Source: Pseudomonas syringae
GTDB lineage: Bacteria; Pseudomonadota; Gammaproteobacteria; Pseudomonadales; Pseudomonadaceae
Assembly: GCF_021605415.1 (NCBI RefSeq)
Contig: NZ_WKEQ01000041.1
Location: 1-46,531 of the forward strand
DNA: 46,531 bases
Direction: 5' to 3'
Shown here in pieces: positions 1 through 7,726 of this stretch. The stretch's first letter is position 1, and the number at the start of each line of letters is the position of its first letter. Below the pieces are notes generated by a model. The model saw nothing but the letters and a program-made list of their open reading frames with translations, was not told the origin of the DNA and did no database searches. The position numbers and the translations under genes are program-made.

Positions 1-78
1 GTCATCGGGAATGAGTTCGTCTAGCGAGAGTGGAAACAGCGCGCTCTGGGAGCGGTTTTCACCTTGGATATAGCGCAT
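1..78 (-). mobile_element. IS1182-family transposase, N-terminal fragment cut by the window edge
   Basis: Read from an ATG at 78 down to base 1, this gives 26 residues beginning MRYIQGENRSQ and ending SLDELIPDD. This is the characteristic N-terminus of IS1182-type DDE transposases, which move the element by cutting and joining DNA. The rest of the gene runs off the left edge, so completeness cannot be judged. No terminal inverted repeat can be placed, because the other end of the element is outside the window. The start lies 140 bases beyond the stop of the SCO gene and directly behind a strong hairpin. The family call is by recognition of the N-terminal motif only. Confidence 0.75.
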
Positions 79-81
79 AAG

Positions 82-114
82 AAAAATGCCCGTATCTTGC
101 GATACGGGCATTTT
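82..114 (-). terminator. Rho-independent terminator after the cox assembly genes
   Basis: A perfect 12-bp stem (AATGCCCGTATC with its complement) closes on a TTGC loop. Read on the minus strand it is followed by five T residues. It sits about 105 bases after the stop of the SCO gene, the last gene of the minus-strand oxidase block, and a few bases before the transposase start. It could end the cox transcript, shield the transposase from read-through, or both. Confidence 0.75.
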
Positions 115-217
115 CTTCAACCGGCCAACAGATTGCTAGGTTTTCACACAGTCTGATTCAATGCGCCCCTTTTTTTGCCTGAAATACAGTCACTCCTACA
201 AGGGATCTGCAGTGGTT

Positions 218-853
218 TTACTTTCGGTTCAACATCACCGGTAACTGCGCCACCAACTTGGCATTGTTCAACGGCGCCCGAATAAACCCGCGCTGCGTCC
301 CGTCCGGTCCGATCACCGCGAGGTTGCCGCTGTGATCCACCGTGTAGTTCGGCTTGCTGGTGTCTGCCGGAATGAACGGAATGCTCACCGCATTGGCGAC
401 CTTTTGCAGTGCTTCAATCGATGGCGGCGTCAGGCCGATGAATTGCGGATCGAAATAGCCCAGGTACTGCTTGAGCTGCTTGGGGTTGTCGCGATTCGGG
501 TCAACGCTGACGAGCACGATCTGCAACTTATCCACAGCCTCCTTCGGCAACTCGCTCTTGATCTGCCGCAGTTGGGCGAGGGTGGTCGGGCAGATGTCCG
601 GGCAAAAGGTGTAGCCAAAAAACAGCAGGCTCCATTTGCCCTTGAGTTCGTTGATCGTGACCGGTTGGCCTTCCTGATTGGTCATCGTCACGTCCGGCAG
701 ATTGCGGCTCTGCGGCAGCAGGATGATGCCGGCATCGATCAACGCGGTCGGGTCGCCCTGGCCTTTGCCGGTCAGCACTTTGTTGACGGTCAGGCCGAGG
801 ATCAGCGCGACCACGGCGACGAGAATGAAGACGGTTTTCTGGGTTCGAGTCAT
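218..853 (-). CDS. SCO1/SenC-family copper chaperone for cytochrome oxidase
   Basis: This 211-residue protein has one N-terminal membrane anchor (about residues 8-24) and then a thioredoxin-like periplasmic domain. The SCO copper site is present: Cys84 and Cys88 in FCPDICP and His174 in VDHSGN. SCO proteins deliver copper to, or reduce, the CuA site of oxidase subunit II. The start at 853 is chosen because its ATGA overlaps the cyoE stop, which implies translational coupling. The reading frame stays open upstream, but that part is antisense-like sequence inside cyoE. It is the last gene of the minus-strand assembly group ctaA-cyoE-SCO, consistent with its role on the caa3 oxidase encoded upstream. 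Confidence 0.93.
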   Translation of the reverse strand: MTRTQKTVFILVAVVALILGLTVNKVLTGKGQGDPTALIDAGIILLPQSRNLPDVTMTNQEGQPVTINELKGKWSLLFFGYTFCPDICPTTLAQLRQIKSELPKEAVDKLQIVLVSVDPNRDNPKQLKQYLGYFDPQFIGLTPPSIEALQKVANAVSIPFIPADTSKPNYTVDHSGNLAVIGPDGTQRGFIRAPLNNAKLVAQLPVMLNRK

Positions 854-1749
854 AGGTTCAACAGTAAGTAGTGGTCTACGAGCAGGGCGATGAACAACAG
901 GAACAAGTAAAAAATAGAGTACTTGAAGGTGTTGATCGCCGCGTGCGGCCGAGTGCCACGGTACAGCACGACGGCCCATTGCAGAAACCGCGCGCCCAGG
1001 CCGAGGGCGCAGATCAGGTAAAGCATGCCGCTCATGTGGATCACGTAGGGCAAAAGGCTCACCGCCAGAAGGACGAAGGTGTACAGCAGAATATGCACTT
1101 TGGTGTAGTGCTCGCCGTGGGTGACCGGCAGCATCGGAATGTCGGCCTTGGCGTATTCCTCTTTGCGATGGATCGCCAGCGCCCAGAAGTGTGGCGGCGT
1201 CCAGGCGAAAATAATCAGCACCAGCAACAGCGGTTCCGCGGTGACGTGCCCGGTCACCGCGACCCAACCGAGCAACGGCGGCGCGGCACCGGCCAGACCG
1301 CCAATGACGATGTTCTGCGGCGTCGCGCGCTTGAGGAAACCGGTGTAGATCACTGCATAACCGAGCAGCGACGCCAGGGTCAGCCACGCCGTCAGCGCAT
1401 TAGTGAACGCCAGCAACATCGCCTGCCCAAGCAGCGCCAGCATCAAGGCAAAGGTCAGCGCGGCGGCGGGCGATACCCGGCCTTCCGCCAACGGCCGTTT
1501 ATGCGTGCGCGCCATCACCGCATCGATGCGCCGATCCACCACATGATTGACCGCCGCCGCGCCGCCGGCACACAAGGCAATGCCCAGATTGCCGAACACC
1601 AGCACTGTCCACGGCACCCCGGCGCGGGTCGCCAGAAACATGCCGACCAATGAAGTGATGAGCATCAGCACCACGACTTTGGGCTTGGTCAGCTCAAGAT
1701 AATCGCGCCAAAGCGCCTGTGCCGGACGCTCGCCGATCAGAATCGCCAT
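850..1749 (-). CDS. cyoE: Protoheme IX farnesyltransferase (heme O synthase)
   Basis: This 299-residue integral membrane prenyltransferase of the UbiA superfamily adds farnesyl to heme B to make heme O, the precursor of heme A for the caa3 oxidase. The NxxxDxxxD prenyl-diphosphate site is clear (Asn68, Asp72, Asp76, followed by Arg81), and the second conserved loop YTGFLKR is present near residue 150. About nine hydrophobic segments span the protein. The start overlaps the end of ctaA by 13 bases, and the stop overlaps the SCO start as ATGA, so the three genes are probably translated together. It is often named ctaB when linked to caa3 genes. Confidence 0.95.
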   Translation of the reverse strand: MAILIGERPAQALWRDYLELTKPKVVVLMLITSLVGMFLATRAGVPWTVLVFGNLGIALCAGGAAAVNHVVDRRIDAVMARTHKRPLAEGRVSPAAALTFALMLALLGQAMLLAFTNALTAWLTLASLLGYAVIYTGFLKRATPQNIVIGGLAGAAPPLLGWVAVTGHVTAEPLLLVLIIFAWTPPHFWALAIHRKEEYAKADIPMLPVTHGEHYTKVHILLYTFVLLAVSLLPYVIHMSGMLYLICALGLGARFLQWAVVLYRGTRPHAAINTFKYSIFYLFLLFIALLVDHYLLLNL

Positions 1750-2816
1750 GGCGTGTCTCCTTTTATTGTGATGGGCGCGGTGGTGTGTTTACGCGGGCTC
1801 AGGCGCCAACGCGCAATCATCGGTTGTTTGACCCGGACGAGGCGGGTGCGCGCGTGATAGTTGACCAGCACCATCGTCAGCAACAGCGCCGCGCCGCCGG
1901 CGTTATGTGCAACGGCCACCGGCAGCGGCAGGTGAAACAGCACGTTGCTGATGCCGAGGGCGATTTGCGCGGCGAGGGCAATCAGCACCAGACCGGCCAG
2001 CCGCGTCATGCCGACGACCTTCAGTTGCCAGGCCAAACCGAGCAGTACGACGGTGACCAGCAACGCGCCGATGCGATGGGTCAGGTGAATCGCCGTGCGC
2101 GCATCGCTGTCCAGTTGCCCGCCGAGGTAATTCGGGCCGATGTGTTGGGTCAGATGGAAGCCGTTGGCGAAATCGGCGGCGGGCAGCCATTCACCGTGGC
2201 AGGTCGGAAAATCGACGCAGGCCACCGCCGCGTAGTTGGAACTGACCCAGCCGCCCAAGGCGATCTGCCCGATCACCAGCAACAGGCCGGCGGTCGCCCA
2301 ATACTGCAAACGGCGCGGGACGGTCAGCGCCGGCAGCACGCCGGACAAGCGCAGCGTCAGCAAAAACAACAGGCTCAGCGTGGCGAAACCGCCGAGTAGA
2401 TGCCCGGTAACCACTTGCGGCCAGAGCTTGAGCGTCACCGTCCACATGCCAAACGCCGCTTGAGCGATCACCACCGCGAGCAGAAACAGCGGCAGTTTCA
2501 GCGGCTGATCGGGGTTACGGCGATTGACCCACGCCCGCCCGGCCAGCACCGAAATCAGCAAGCCCAGGGTGCCGGCAAAATAACGGTGGATCATCTCGTT
2601 CCAGCCCTTATGCGCCTCGACCGGCGTATCAGGAAAGTGCAGCTCGGCATGGGCCAGCTGGGCTTCGCTTTTCGGCACGCTGATAAACCCGTAGCAGCCT
2701 GGCCAGTCCGGGCAGCCGAGGCCGGCGTGGGTCAGGCGGGTGTAGGCGCCGAGCAGCACCACAATCAGTGCCAGCAGCGTGGCAAACAGCGCGAGGCGAA
2801 ATCCAGGTTTGGCCAT
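1737..2816 (-). CDS. ctaA: Heme A synthase (COX15/CtaA)
   Basis: This 359-residue polytopic membrane protein oxidises the methyl group of heme O to the formyl group of heme A, which the aa3-type oxidase core needs. The N-terminal signature GAYTRLTHAGLGCPDWPGC is intact, and repeated helices carry the conserved histidines (for example EMIHRYFAG and HLTHRIGA). Eight hydrophobic segments can be counted, as in the family. An AAGGG Shine-Dalgarno stands 8 bases before the ATG. It follows the SCO-like gene by 10 bases and overlaps cyoE at its 3' end, completing a heme-modification pair. Confidence 0.95.
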   Translation of the reverse strand: MAKPGFRLALFATLLALIVVLLGAYTRLTHAGLGCPDWPGCYGFISVPKSEAQLAHAELHFPDTPVEAHKGWNEMIHRYFAGTLGLLISVLAGRAWVNRRNPDQPLKLPLFLLAVVIAQAAFGMWTVTLKLWPQVVTGHLLGGFATLSLLFLLTLRLSGVLPALTVPRRLQYWATAGLLLVIGQIALGGWVSSNYAAVACVDFPTCHGEWLPAADFANGFHLTQHIGPNYLGGQLDSDARTAIHLTHRIGALLVTVVLLGLAWQLKVVGMTRLAGLVLIALAAQIALGISNVLFHLPLPVAVAHNAGGAALLLTMVLVNYHARTRLVRVKQPMIARWRLSPRKHTTAPITIKGDTPWRF

Positions 2817-2826
2817 GACGATGCCC

Positions 2827-3420
2827 TTATCCGATGTTCGACAGTTTCAGCAGATGACGCAGGTCGTTGAGCAGATCCTTGCCTTTGACGTTCGGCTCGT
2901 AACGCAGCACCAGATTGCCGTGGGGATCAATGATCCACAGCTGCGGCGTGGTTTTCTCGCCGGCCACTTTGCCGAACGCGCCAACGTCCAGCGGATAGCG
3001 TTTGAGCTGCGGATACTCGCGGGTGAGCTTGGCTTGATAGTCGTCGTTCAGCGGTTGCGCGGCGGCGAGGGCGTGGCTGGCGCGAGACGCATCGCGGCCG
3101 AGGCCGATCTGGATCTGCCGCGCCAGGTACACCAGTTGCTGGCAGTCAACGGCGCAATCTTTCGGTGCGGTCACCAGCATTTGCCAGCGGTCTTCCTCGG
3201 TCGCGACGCCGAGATCGGCGCGGGTCTGACCGTTGCCGATCAGTTCGCCGTGGTAGCTGCGACCATCGGGCACCCAGAACTGCAACTTATACATGCCGGT
3301 GGCGAGGATCATCGGTCCGATCACGCCGAGCAGGATCAACAACAGTTGAATGCGCCCGCGACGGCGACTCGCCAGCGGTTTCGCTTCAGACATGCTGGGT
3401 GGATTCATGGCCGCTCCCAT
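2827..3420 (-). CDS. Membrane-anchored SCO-like protein with CxxxC, probable oxidase assembly factor
   Basis: This is a 197-residue protein with one N-terminal transmembrane segment (about 24-44) and a periplasmic domain. In Pseudomonas genomes it is usually left as hypothetical. It keeps a Cys89-x3-Cys93 pair (DCAVDC) at the place where SCO proteins carry their copper cysteines, and later a strand LWIIDPHGNLVLRY that resembles the His-bearing strand of SCO (VDHSGNLAVIG). I infer a diverged thioredoxin-fold copper or thiol factor for the neighbouring oxidase. The start at 3420 is chosen for its strong AAGGAG seven bases upstream; in-frame ATGs at 3408 and 3393 are alternatives. The start lies inside the 3' end of surf1, so the two are coupled. 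Confidence 0.75.
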   Translation of the reverse strand: MGAAMNPPSMSEAKPLASRRRGRIQLLLILLGVIGPMILATGMYKLQFWVPDGRSYHGELIGNGQTRADLGVATEEDRWQMLVTAPKDCAVDCQQLVYLARQIQIGLGRDASRASHALAAAQPLNDDYQAKLTREYPQLKRYPLDVGAFGKVAGEKTTPQLWIIDPHGNLVLRYEPNVKGKDLLNDLRHLLKLSNIG

Positions 3421-4126
3421 GGTGGTTCTCCTTTGCGTTGTGCCAACCGAGATAGAGGTAAAGACTGAAGAGGGCGAAGGCCATGGCAAACCACTGCACG
3501 GCATAGCCGAGGTGTTTTTCCGGCCCCATTGCGACCACCGGCCAATCGGCCTGGTAGCTGGCGGGGCCGGGTTCAGTGCGCACTTCATAAGCGAAGCCGT
3601 CACGGTCGAGGGTTTTCCACAGCTTCGCCGGTTCGACGGCGGTGATGGTTTGCGGCCAGGTGTTGCTGGCGGGGTCGGCATGCAACTGGAACGTTGCGCC
3701 GGGCGCGACATAAACCCACGCGTCGACATTCAGCGCCTCGGCCGGTGTGGTGAAGTGCGGCGGCACGCGCCGATCCGGCCACGGCAGCCAGCCGCGATTG
3801 ACCAGCAGCCACAGCCCGGTGGCGCGATCCTGAAACGGTTGCAGCAACTCGACGCCGACCTTGCCGTCGCGCTGACGGTTATCGAGCAGCAGGCTGTGGG
3901 CGCCATCGAACTGGCCATGTAGATGCACACGGCGAAAGGCCGGATCCTCGCTGTGAACCAGCTCGGTGCTGGTCATCGGCTCGGCGGCGCGGCGTTCGGC
4001 GTAACTGGCGAGCAGCGCGGTTTTTTCCGCGCCCCGGCCCAGTTGCCAGAAACCCAGCGAAATCAGCAGGGGCAACAGCAGCGCAACCACTACCGTCGGC
4101 ACCACGCCCGGACGAAAGCGCTTCAT
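3386..4126 (-). CDS. SURF1-family cytochrome c oxidase assembly protein
   Basis: This 246-residue protein has the SURF1 layout: one transmembrane helix at each end (about 9-27 and 207-225) around a periplasmic domain. Family marks are LGFWQLGRGAEK at the first helix, LLLDNRQRDGKVGVELLQPF, and LLVNRGWLPWPDR. SURF1 proteins help insert heme a or a3 into subunit I. The N-terminus is preceded by only a weak Shine-Dalgarno. Upstream, a divergent small membrane gene separates it from coxC, so it may have its own promoter. Its 3' end overlaps the SCO-like gene. Confidence 0.92.
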   Translation of the reverse strand: MKRFRPGVVPTVVVALLLPLLISLGFWQLGRGAEKTALLASYAERRAAEPMTSTELVHSEDPAFRRVHLHGQFDGAHSLLLDNRQRDGKVGVELLQPFQDRATGLWLLVNRGWLPWPDRRVPPHFTTPAEALNVDAWVYVAPGATFQLHADPASNTWPQTITAVEPAKLWKTLDRDGFAYEVRTEPGPASYQADWPVVAMGPEKHLGYAVQWFAMAFALFSLYLYLGWHNAKENHHGSGHESTQHV

Positions 4127-4196
4127 GGCCGCGCCGTAAGGTCAGTCATCGCAATCGCTATACTCACGTGCATCGCCCTTCCCCCGGAGTCTTCCC

Positions 4197-4391
4197 ATGC
4201 TCAAAGCAGCCATCGTCCTGATGCTGATTGCCACGGTGGTCAGCCTGTTCAGCGGCCTGTTTTTTCTGGTCAAGGACGAAAGCCAATCGAATCGTCTGCT
4301 CATCGCCTTGAGTGTTCGAGTAGCACTGGCCGCTGCAACCGTCGGCTTGATAGTTTGGGGCTTTGTCAGCGGACAGCTAGGAAACGGATAG
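4197..4391 (+). CDS. Twin-transmembrane small protein (DUF2909)
   Basis: This 64-residue protein is almost entirely two hydrophobic helices (about 3-24 and 36-58) joined by the charged loop KDESQSNR. That is the form of the DUF2909/twin transmembrane family found beside cox assembly genes in Pseudomonas. A GGAG Shine-Dalgarno precedes the ATG. It is the only plus-strand gene within the minus-strand oxidase block, 70 bases from surf1 and 72 from coxC. No biochemical role is known to me; the conserved position suggests a link to oxidase assembly or stability. Confidence 0.8.
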   Translation: MLKAAIVLMLIATVVSLFSGLFFLVKDESQSNRLLIALSVRVALAAATVGLIVWGFVSGQLGNG

Positions 4392-4463
4392 CTGCGAGCT
4401 TCAAGCTGCAAGCTCAAGGCACACCGTGCTCCCCTTGCCGCTTCTAGCTCACAGCTCACAGCT
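4390..4463. repeat. AGCT-rich intergenic repeat (imperfect inverted arms)
   Basis: The gap between the convergent ends of the twin-transmembrane gene and coxC is filled by repeats of AGCTTCAAGCTGCAAGCT type on one side and AGCTCACAGCTCACAGCT on the other. The sides form an imperfect inverted repeat. Similar sequence recurs between genes in fluorescent pseudomonads. It may act as a terminator for either strand, but no T-run is present. Confidence 0.55.
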
Positions 4464-5351
4464 CTAAAGCACATACACGAAAACGAATAGCCCGATCCAA
4501 ACCACATCGACGAAGTGCCAATACCAGCTCGCGGCTTCGAAGCCGAACTGGTGCTCGTGGTCAAAGTGTCCGCGCATGATCCGCATCAACATCACAAACA
4601 GAATGATCGTGCCGATGGTGACGTGTGCACCGTGGAAACCGGTGAGCATGAAGAACGTCGCGCCATAGATGCCCGAGCCGAGGGTCAGGCCCAGTTCTTG
4701 ATACGCGTGGATGTATTCTTCGGCCTGGAAACCGAGAAAAGCGCAGCCCAGCAGCACGGTGATCGCCAGCCAGATTTTCAACGCGCCGCGATGACCTTTC
4801 TTCAGGGCATGGTGGGCGATGGTGATGGTCACGCTGGAACTCACCAGCAGAATCGTGTTGATCAGCGGCAGGCCCCATGGACTGATGACGTCCTTGGCCG
4901 GCGGGAACAGTTTTGGGTCCGGCGTTTGCAACAGCGGCCAGGTGAACTGGAAGTTCGGCCACAACATGTGCGCGAGGCCTTTCGGGCCTTCGCCACCGAG
5001 CGCCGGGCCGGTCACATGGCGGATGTAAAACAGTGCGCCGAAGAACGCCGCGAAGAACATGACCTCCGAGAAGATGAACCAGCTCATGCCCCAGCGGAAC
5101 GAGCGATCCAGCTGCGCGCTATACAACCCCGCGCGGCTTTCCTTGATCACTGCGCCGAACCAGCCGAACAACATGTACGCCAGCAACAGGCCGCCGACGA
5201 AAAAGATCAGCGGGCCGTGTGAATCCGGCCGCGCCGCTTTCAGATCGTTGAACCAAGTCGCCAGTCCGTACACGGTGACCAACATGCCAACCGTGGCGAC
5301 GATTGGCCATTTGCTCTGGGCCGGAACGTAATAGTGCTCATGAGTTGCCAT
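4464..5351 (-). CDS. coxC: Cytochrome c oxidase subunit III
   Basis: This 295-residue subunit III of a heme-copper oxidase has seven hydrophobic segments. Conserved features include the SEVMFFAAFFGALF helix with its buried glutamate, and the C-terminal GFHGAHVTIG and WYWHFVDVVWIGLF motifs. Subunit III stabilises the core and the proton uptake path. It lies 25 bases after ctaG and is the last structural gene of the coxB-coxA-ctaG-coxC series. The start at 5351 (MATHEHYYVP) is preceded by an AAGGAGAAC Shine-Dalgarno. Confidence 0.96.
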   Translation of the reverse strand: MATHEHYYVPAQSKWPIVATVGMLVTVYGLATWFNDLKAARPDSHGPLIFFVGGLLLAYMLFGWFGAVIKESRAGLYSAQLDRSFRWGMSWFIFSEVMFFAAFFGALFYIRHVTGPALGGEGPKGLAHMLWPNFQFTWPLLQTPDPKLFPPAKDVISPWGLPLINTILLVSSSVTITIAHHALKKGHRGALKIWLAITVLLGCAFLGFQAEEYIHAYQELGLTLGSGIYGATFFMLTGFHGAHVTIGTIILFVMLMRIMRGHFDHEHQFGFEAASWYWHFVDVVWIGLFVFVYVL

Positions 5352-5376
5352 TTATTGTTCTCCTTATCGGGCACGC

Positions 5377-5928
5377 TCAACCGCCGGTATTTACAGCCAC
5401 CGGTGGATGTCGGGCGGTGATATCGAACAGCGTGTAGGACAGCGTCAGGTGCTTCACATCCTTGGGCATGTCGCGGTCAACGATGAACCGCACGGGCATT
5501 TCGATGCGCTGGCCCGGTTGCAACACTTGCTGGGTGAAGCAGAAACATTCGGTCTTGTGGAAATACGCCGCCGCCGCGCTCGGCGCAATGCTCGGCACAG
5601 CCTGGGCGCTCATCGGTTTGTCGGTGGGGTTGTGGGCGATGAAGATCATCTCGTTCACCGCGCCGGGGTTGGCCGTCAGTTCGTCATGCTTGGGGTAGAA
5701 ATCCCACGGCATGTCGGCGGTGTTGGTCGACAAAAATTGCACGCGCACTTGCCGCGAAGCGTCGACCGTCTGTTGGCCTTCGTACTGCCCGGCGGTCTTG
5801 CCGTTGATGCCGAAGGCTTTACACATCACGTCATAGATCGGCACCAGCGCAAAACCGAAGACAAACATCGCCACCACCACGGCCAAGAGTCGGGTGACCA
5901 GTTTCTTCATCGAAATCGAGTCAGCCAT
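5377..5928 (-). CDS. ctaG: Cytochrome c oxidase assembly protein CtaG/Cox11
   Basis: This 183-residue copper chaperone inserts CuB into subunit I. It has one N-terminal transmembrane helix (about 11-29) and a periplasmic beta domain carrying the Cys128-Phe-Cys130 copper motif in ECFCFTQQ. A further Cys36 lies just after the helix. The start at 5928 is chosen for its GGAGG nine bases upstream; longer versions would run into the REP element. The gene is separated from coxA by 129 bases that hold a REPIN, unusual spacing inside a tight operon. Confidence 0.93.
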   Translation of the reverse strand: MADSISMKKLVTRLLAVVVAMFVFGFALVPIYDVMCKAFGINGKTAGQYEGQQTVDASRQVRVQFLSTNTADMPWDFYPKHDELTANPGAVNEMIFIAHNPTDKPMSAQAVPSIAPSAAAAYFHKTECFCFTQQVLQPGQRIEMPVRFIVDRDMPKDVKHLTLSYTLFDITARHPPVAVNTGG

Positions 5929-5950
5929 GATTTTCAGCCTCCACATGAAT

Positions 5951-6034
5951 CCTTGTGGGAGCTGGCTTGCCAACGATGGCTGCCTGCCTGACACACTGCG
6001 CTGGCCCCATCGCTGGCAAGCCAGCTCCCGCAGG
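5951..6034. repeat. REP doublet (REPIN) between coxA and ctaG
   Basis: Two inverted copies of the GTGGGAGCTGGCTTGCC-type REP sequence, one ending in AACGATGG and the other starting with CCATCGC, are separated by a short spacer. This is the standard two-hairpin REPIN arrangement of fluorescent pseudomonads. It lies within the oxidase transcript, 24 bases after coxA and just before the ctaG ribosome-binding site, so it could stabilise the upstream mRNA or reduce downstream expression. Confidence 0.88.
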
Positions 6035-6057
6035 GTTTGTTACAGGACTGAGGGTGT

Positions 6058-7644
6058 TCATTTCACTTCCGGCGGTGTGGTGAAGGTGTGATACGGCGCC
6101 GGTGACGGGATGCTCCACTCCAGGCCTTCCGCGCCATCCCACGGTTTGGCCGGTGCTGGCGGGCCGCCGCGAATGGTCTTGATGACAATAAACAGGAAGA
6201 AAATCTGCGTGGCGCCGAACATGAACGCGCCGATCGACGAGACCATGTTGAAGTCGGCGAATTGCAGGTTGTAGTCCGGAATCCGTCGCGGCATGCCCGC
6301 CAGGCCGACAAAGTGCATCGGGAAGAACGCCATGTTCATGCCGATGAAGGACAGCCAGAAATGCAGCTTGCCGAGGGTTTCGTCGTACATGTGGCCGGTC
6401 CACTTCGGCAGCCAGTAATAGGCCGACGCGAAGATCCCGAAGATCGCTCCGGGCACCAGCACGTAGTGGAAATGCGCAACCACGAAGTAGGTGTCCTGAT
6501 ACTGGAAGTCCGCCGGGGCAATCGCCAGCATCAGCCCGGAAAAACCACCGATGGAAAACAGGATCACGAACGCCACCGCGAACAGCATCGGCGTCTCGAA
6601 GGTCAGCGAGCCTTGCCACATGGTGCTCGCCCAGTTGAACACCTTCACCCCCGTCGGCACGGCGATCAGCAGCGTGGCGTACATGAAGAACAACTCGCCC
6701 ACCAGCGGAATGCCGACCACGAACATGTGGTGCGCCCAGACGATGAATGACAGGAACGCGATGCTCGCCGTGGCATAGACCATCGACGTGTAGCCGAACA
6801 GCGGCTTGCGCGAGAAGGTCGGAATGATCGAGCTGACGGCGCCGAACGCCGGCAGGATCATGATGTACACCTCGGGGTGGCCGAAGAACCAGAACACGTG
6901 CTGGAACAACACCGGATCACCGCCACCGGCGGCACTGAAGAAACTGGTGCCGAAGTGAATGTCCATCAGCATCATCGTCACGCAGCCGGCCAGCACCGGC
7001 ATCACCGCGATCAGCAGAAACGCGGTGATCAGCCAGGTCCAGACGAACAGCGGCATTTTCATCAACGTCATGCCGGGGGCGCGCAGGTTGAGAATGGTCG
7101 CGACCACATTGATCGCGCCCATGATCGAACTGATACCCATCAAGTGAATGGCGAAGATGAAGAACGTCACGCTCTCCGGCGCGTAGGTCGTGGACAGCGG
7201 CGCGTAGAACGTCCAGCCGAAATTCGGCCCGCCACCGGGGCTGAACAGGGTCGAGACCAGCAGCAGGAACGCCGCCGGCAACAGCCAGAAACTGAAATTG
7301 TTCATGCGCGGCAGGGCCATGTCCGGCGCGCCGATCATCAACGGGATCATCCAGTTGGCGAGGCCGACGAACGCCGGCATCACCGCCCCGAACACCATCA
7401 CCAGACCGTGCATGGTGGTCATCTGGTTGAAGAACGCCGGCTCGACGATCTGCAACCCGGGCTGGAACAGCTCGGCGCGAATCACCATGGCAAACGAGCC
7501 GCCGAGCAGGAACATCATGAAAGCGAACCACAGGTACAGCGTGCCGATGTCCTTGTGGTTGGTCGTCAGCACCCAGCGCATCAGGCCTTTGGCGGGGCCG
7601 TGGGCGTGGTCGGCATGACCGTGGTCATCGATTACAGCGCTCAT
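6058..7644 (-). CDS. coxA: Cytochrome c oxidase subunit I (caa3/aa3 type)
   Basis: This is the 528-residue catalytic subunit of a proton-pumping heme-copper oxidase, with twelve expected membrane helices. All ligands are present: His79 and His393 for heme a, His391 for heme a3, and His256, His305 and His306 for CuB. Tyr260 in GHPEVY gives the crosslinked tyrosine. The Asp109 and Asn115/116 region (GAPDMALPRMNN) marks the D-channel entrance, and the ESVTF and GVKVF elements are type-A signatures. It follows coxB by 82 bases and is followed by ctaG across a REPIN. The ATG at 7644 has a GGAGAG Shine-Dalgarno. Confidence 0.98.
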   Translation of the reverse strand: MSAVIDDHGHADHAHGPAKGLMRWVLTTNHKDIGTLYLWFAFMMFLLGGSFAMVIRAELFQPGLQIVEPAFFNQMTTMHGLVMVFGAVMPAFVGLANWMIPLMIGAPDMALPRMNNFSFWLLPAAFLLLVSTLFSPGGGPNFGWTFYAPLSTTYAPESVTFFIFAIHLMGISSIMGAINVVATILNLRAPGMTLMKMPLFVWTWLITAFLLIAVMPVLAGCVTMMLMDIHFGTSFFSAAGGGDPVLFQHVFWFFGHPEVYIMILPAFGAVSSIIPTFSRKPLFGYTSMVYATASIAFLSFIVWAHHMFVVGIPLVGELFFMYATLLIAVPTGVKVFNWASTMWQGSLTFETPMLFAVAFVILFSIGGFSGLMLAIAPADFQYQDTYFVVAHFHYVLVPGAIFGIFASAYYWLPKWTGHMYDETLGKLHFWLSFIGMNMAFFPMHFVGLAGMPRRIPDYNLQFADFNMVSSIGAFMFGATQIFFLFIVIKTIRGGPPAPAKPWDGAEGLEWSIPSPAPYHTFTTPPEVK

Positions 7645-7726
7645 GGCCGCTCTCCTTCAAGCCGGTGGGTTGGGCGGGCCGGGGCGCAACGCCCCGGCCG
7701 GTTGCGTGTGTGGGCAATTGATCGGC

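Noticed and set aside
332..871. Long plus-strand frame opposite the SCO gene (179 residues).
   Set aside because: It lies wholly antisense to a clear SCO gene, is rich in residues typical of high-GC shadow frames and has no family motif or ribosome-binding site.
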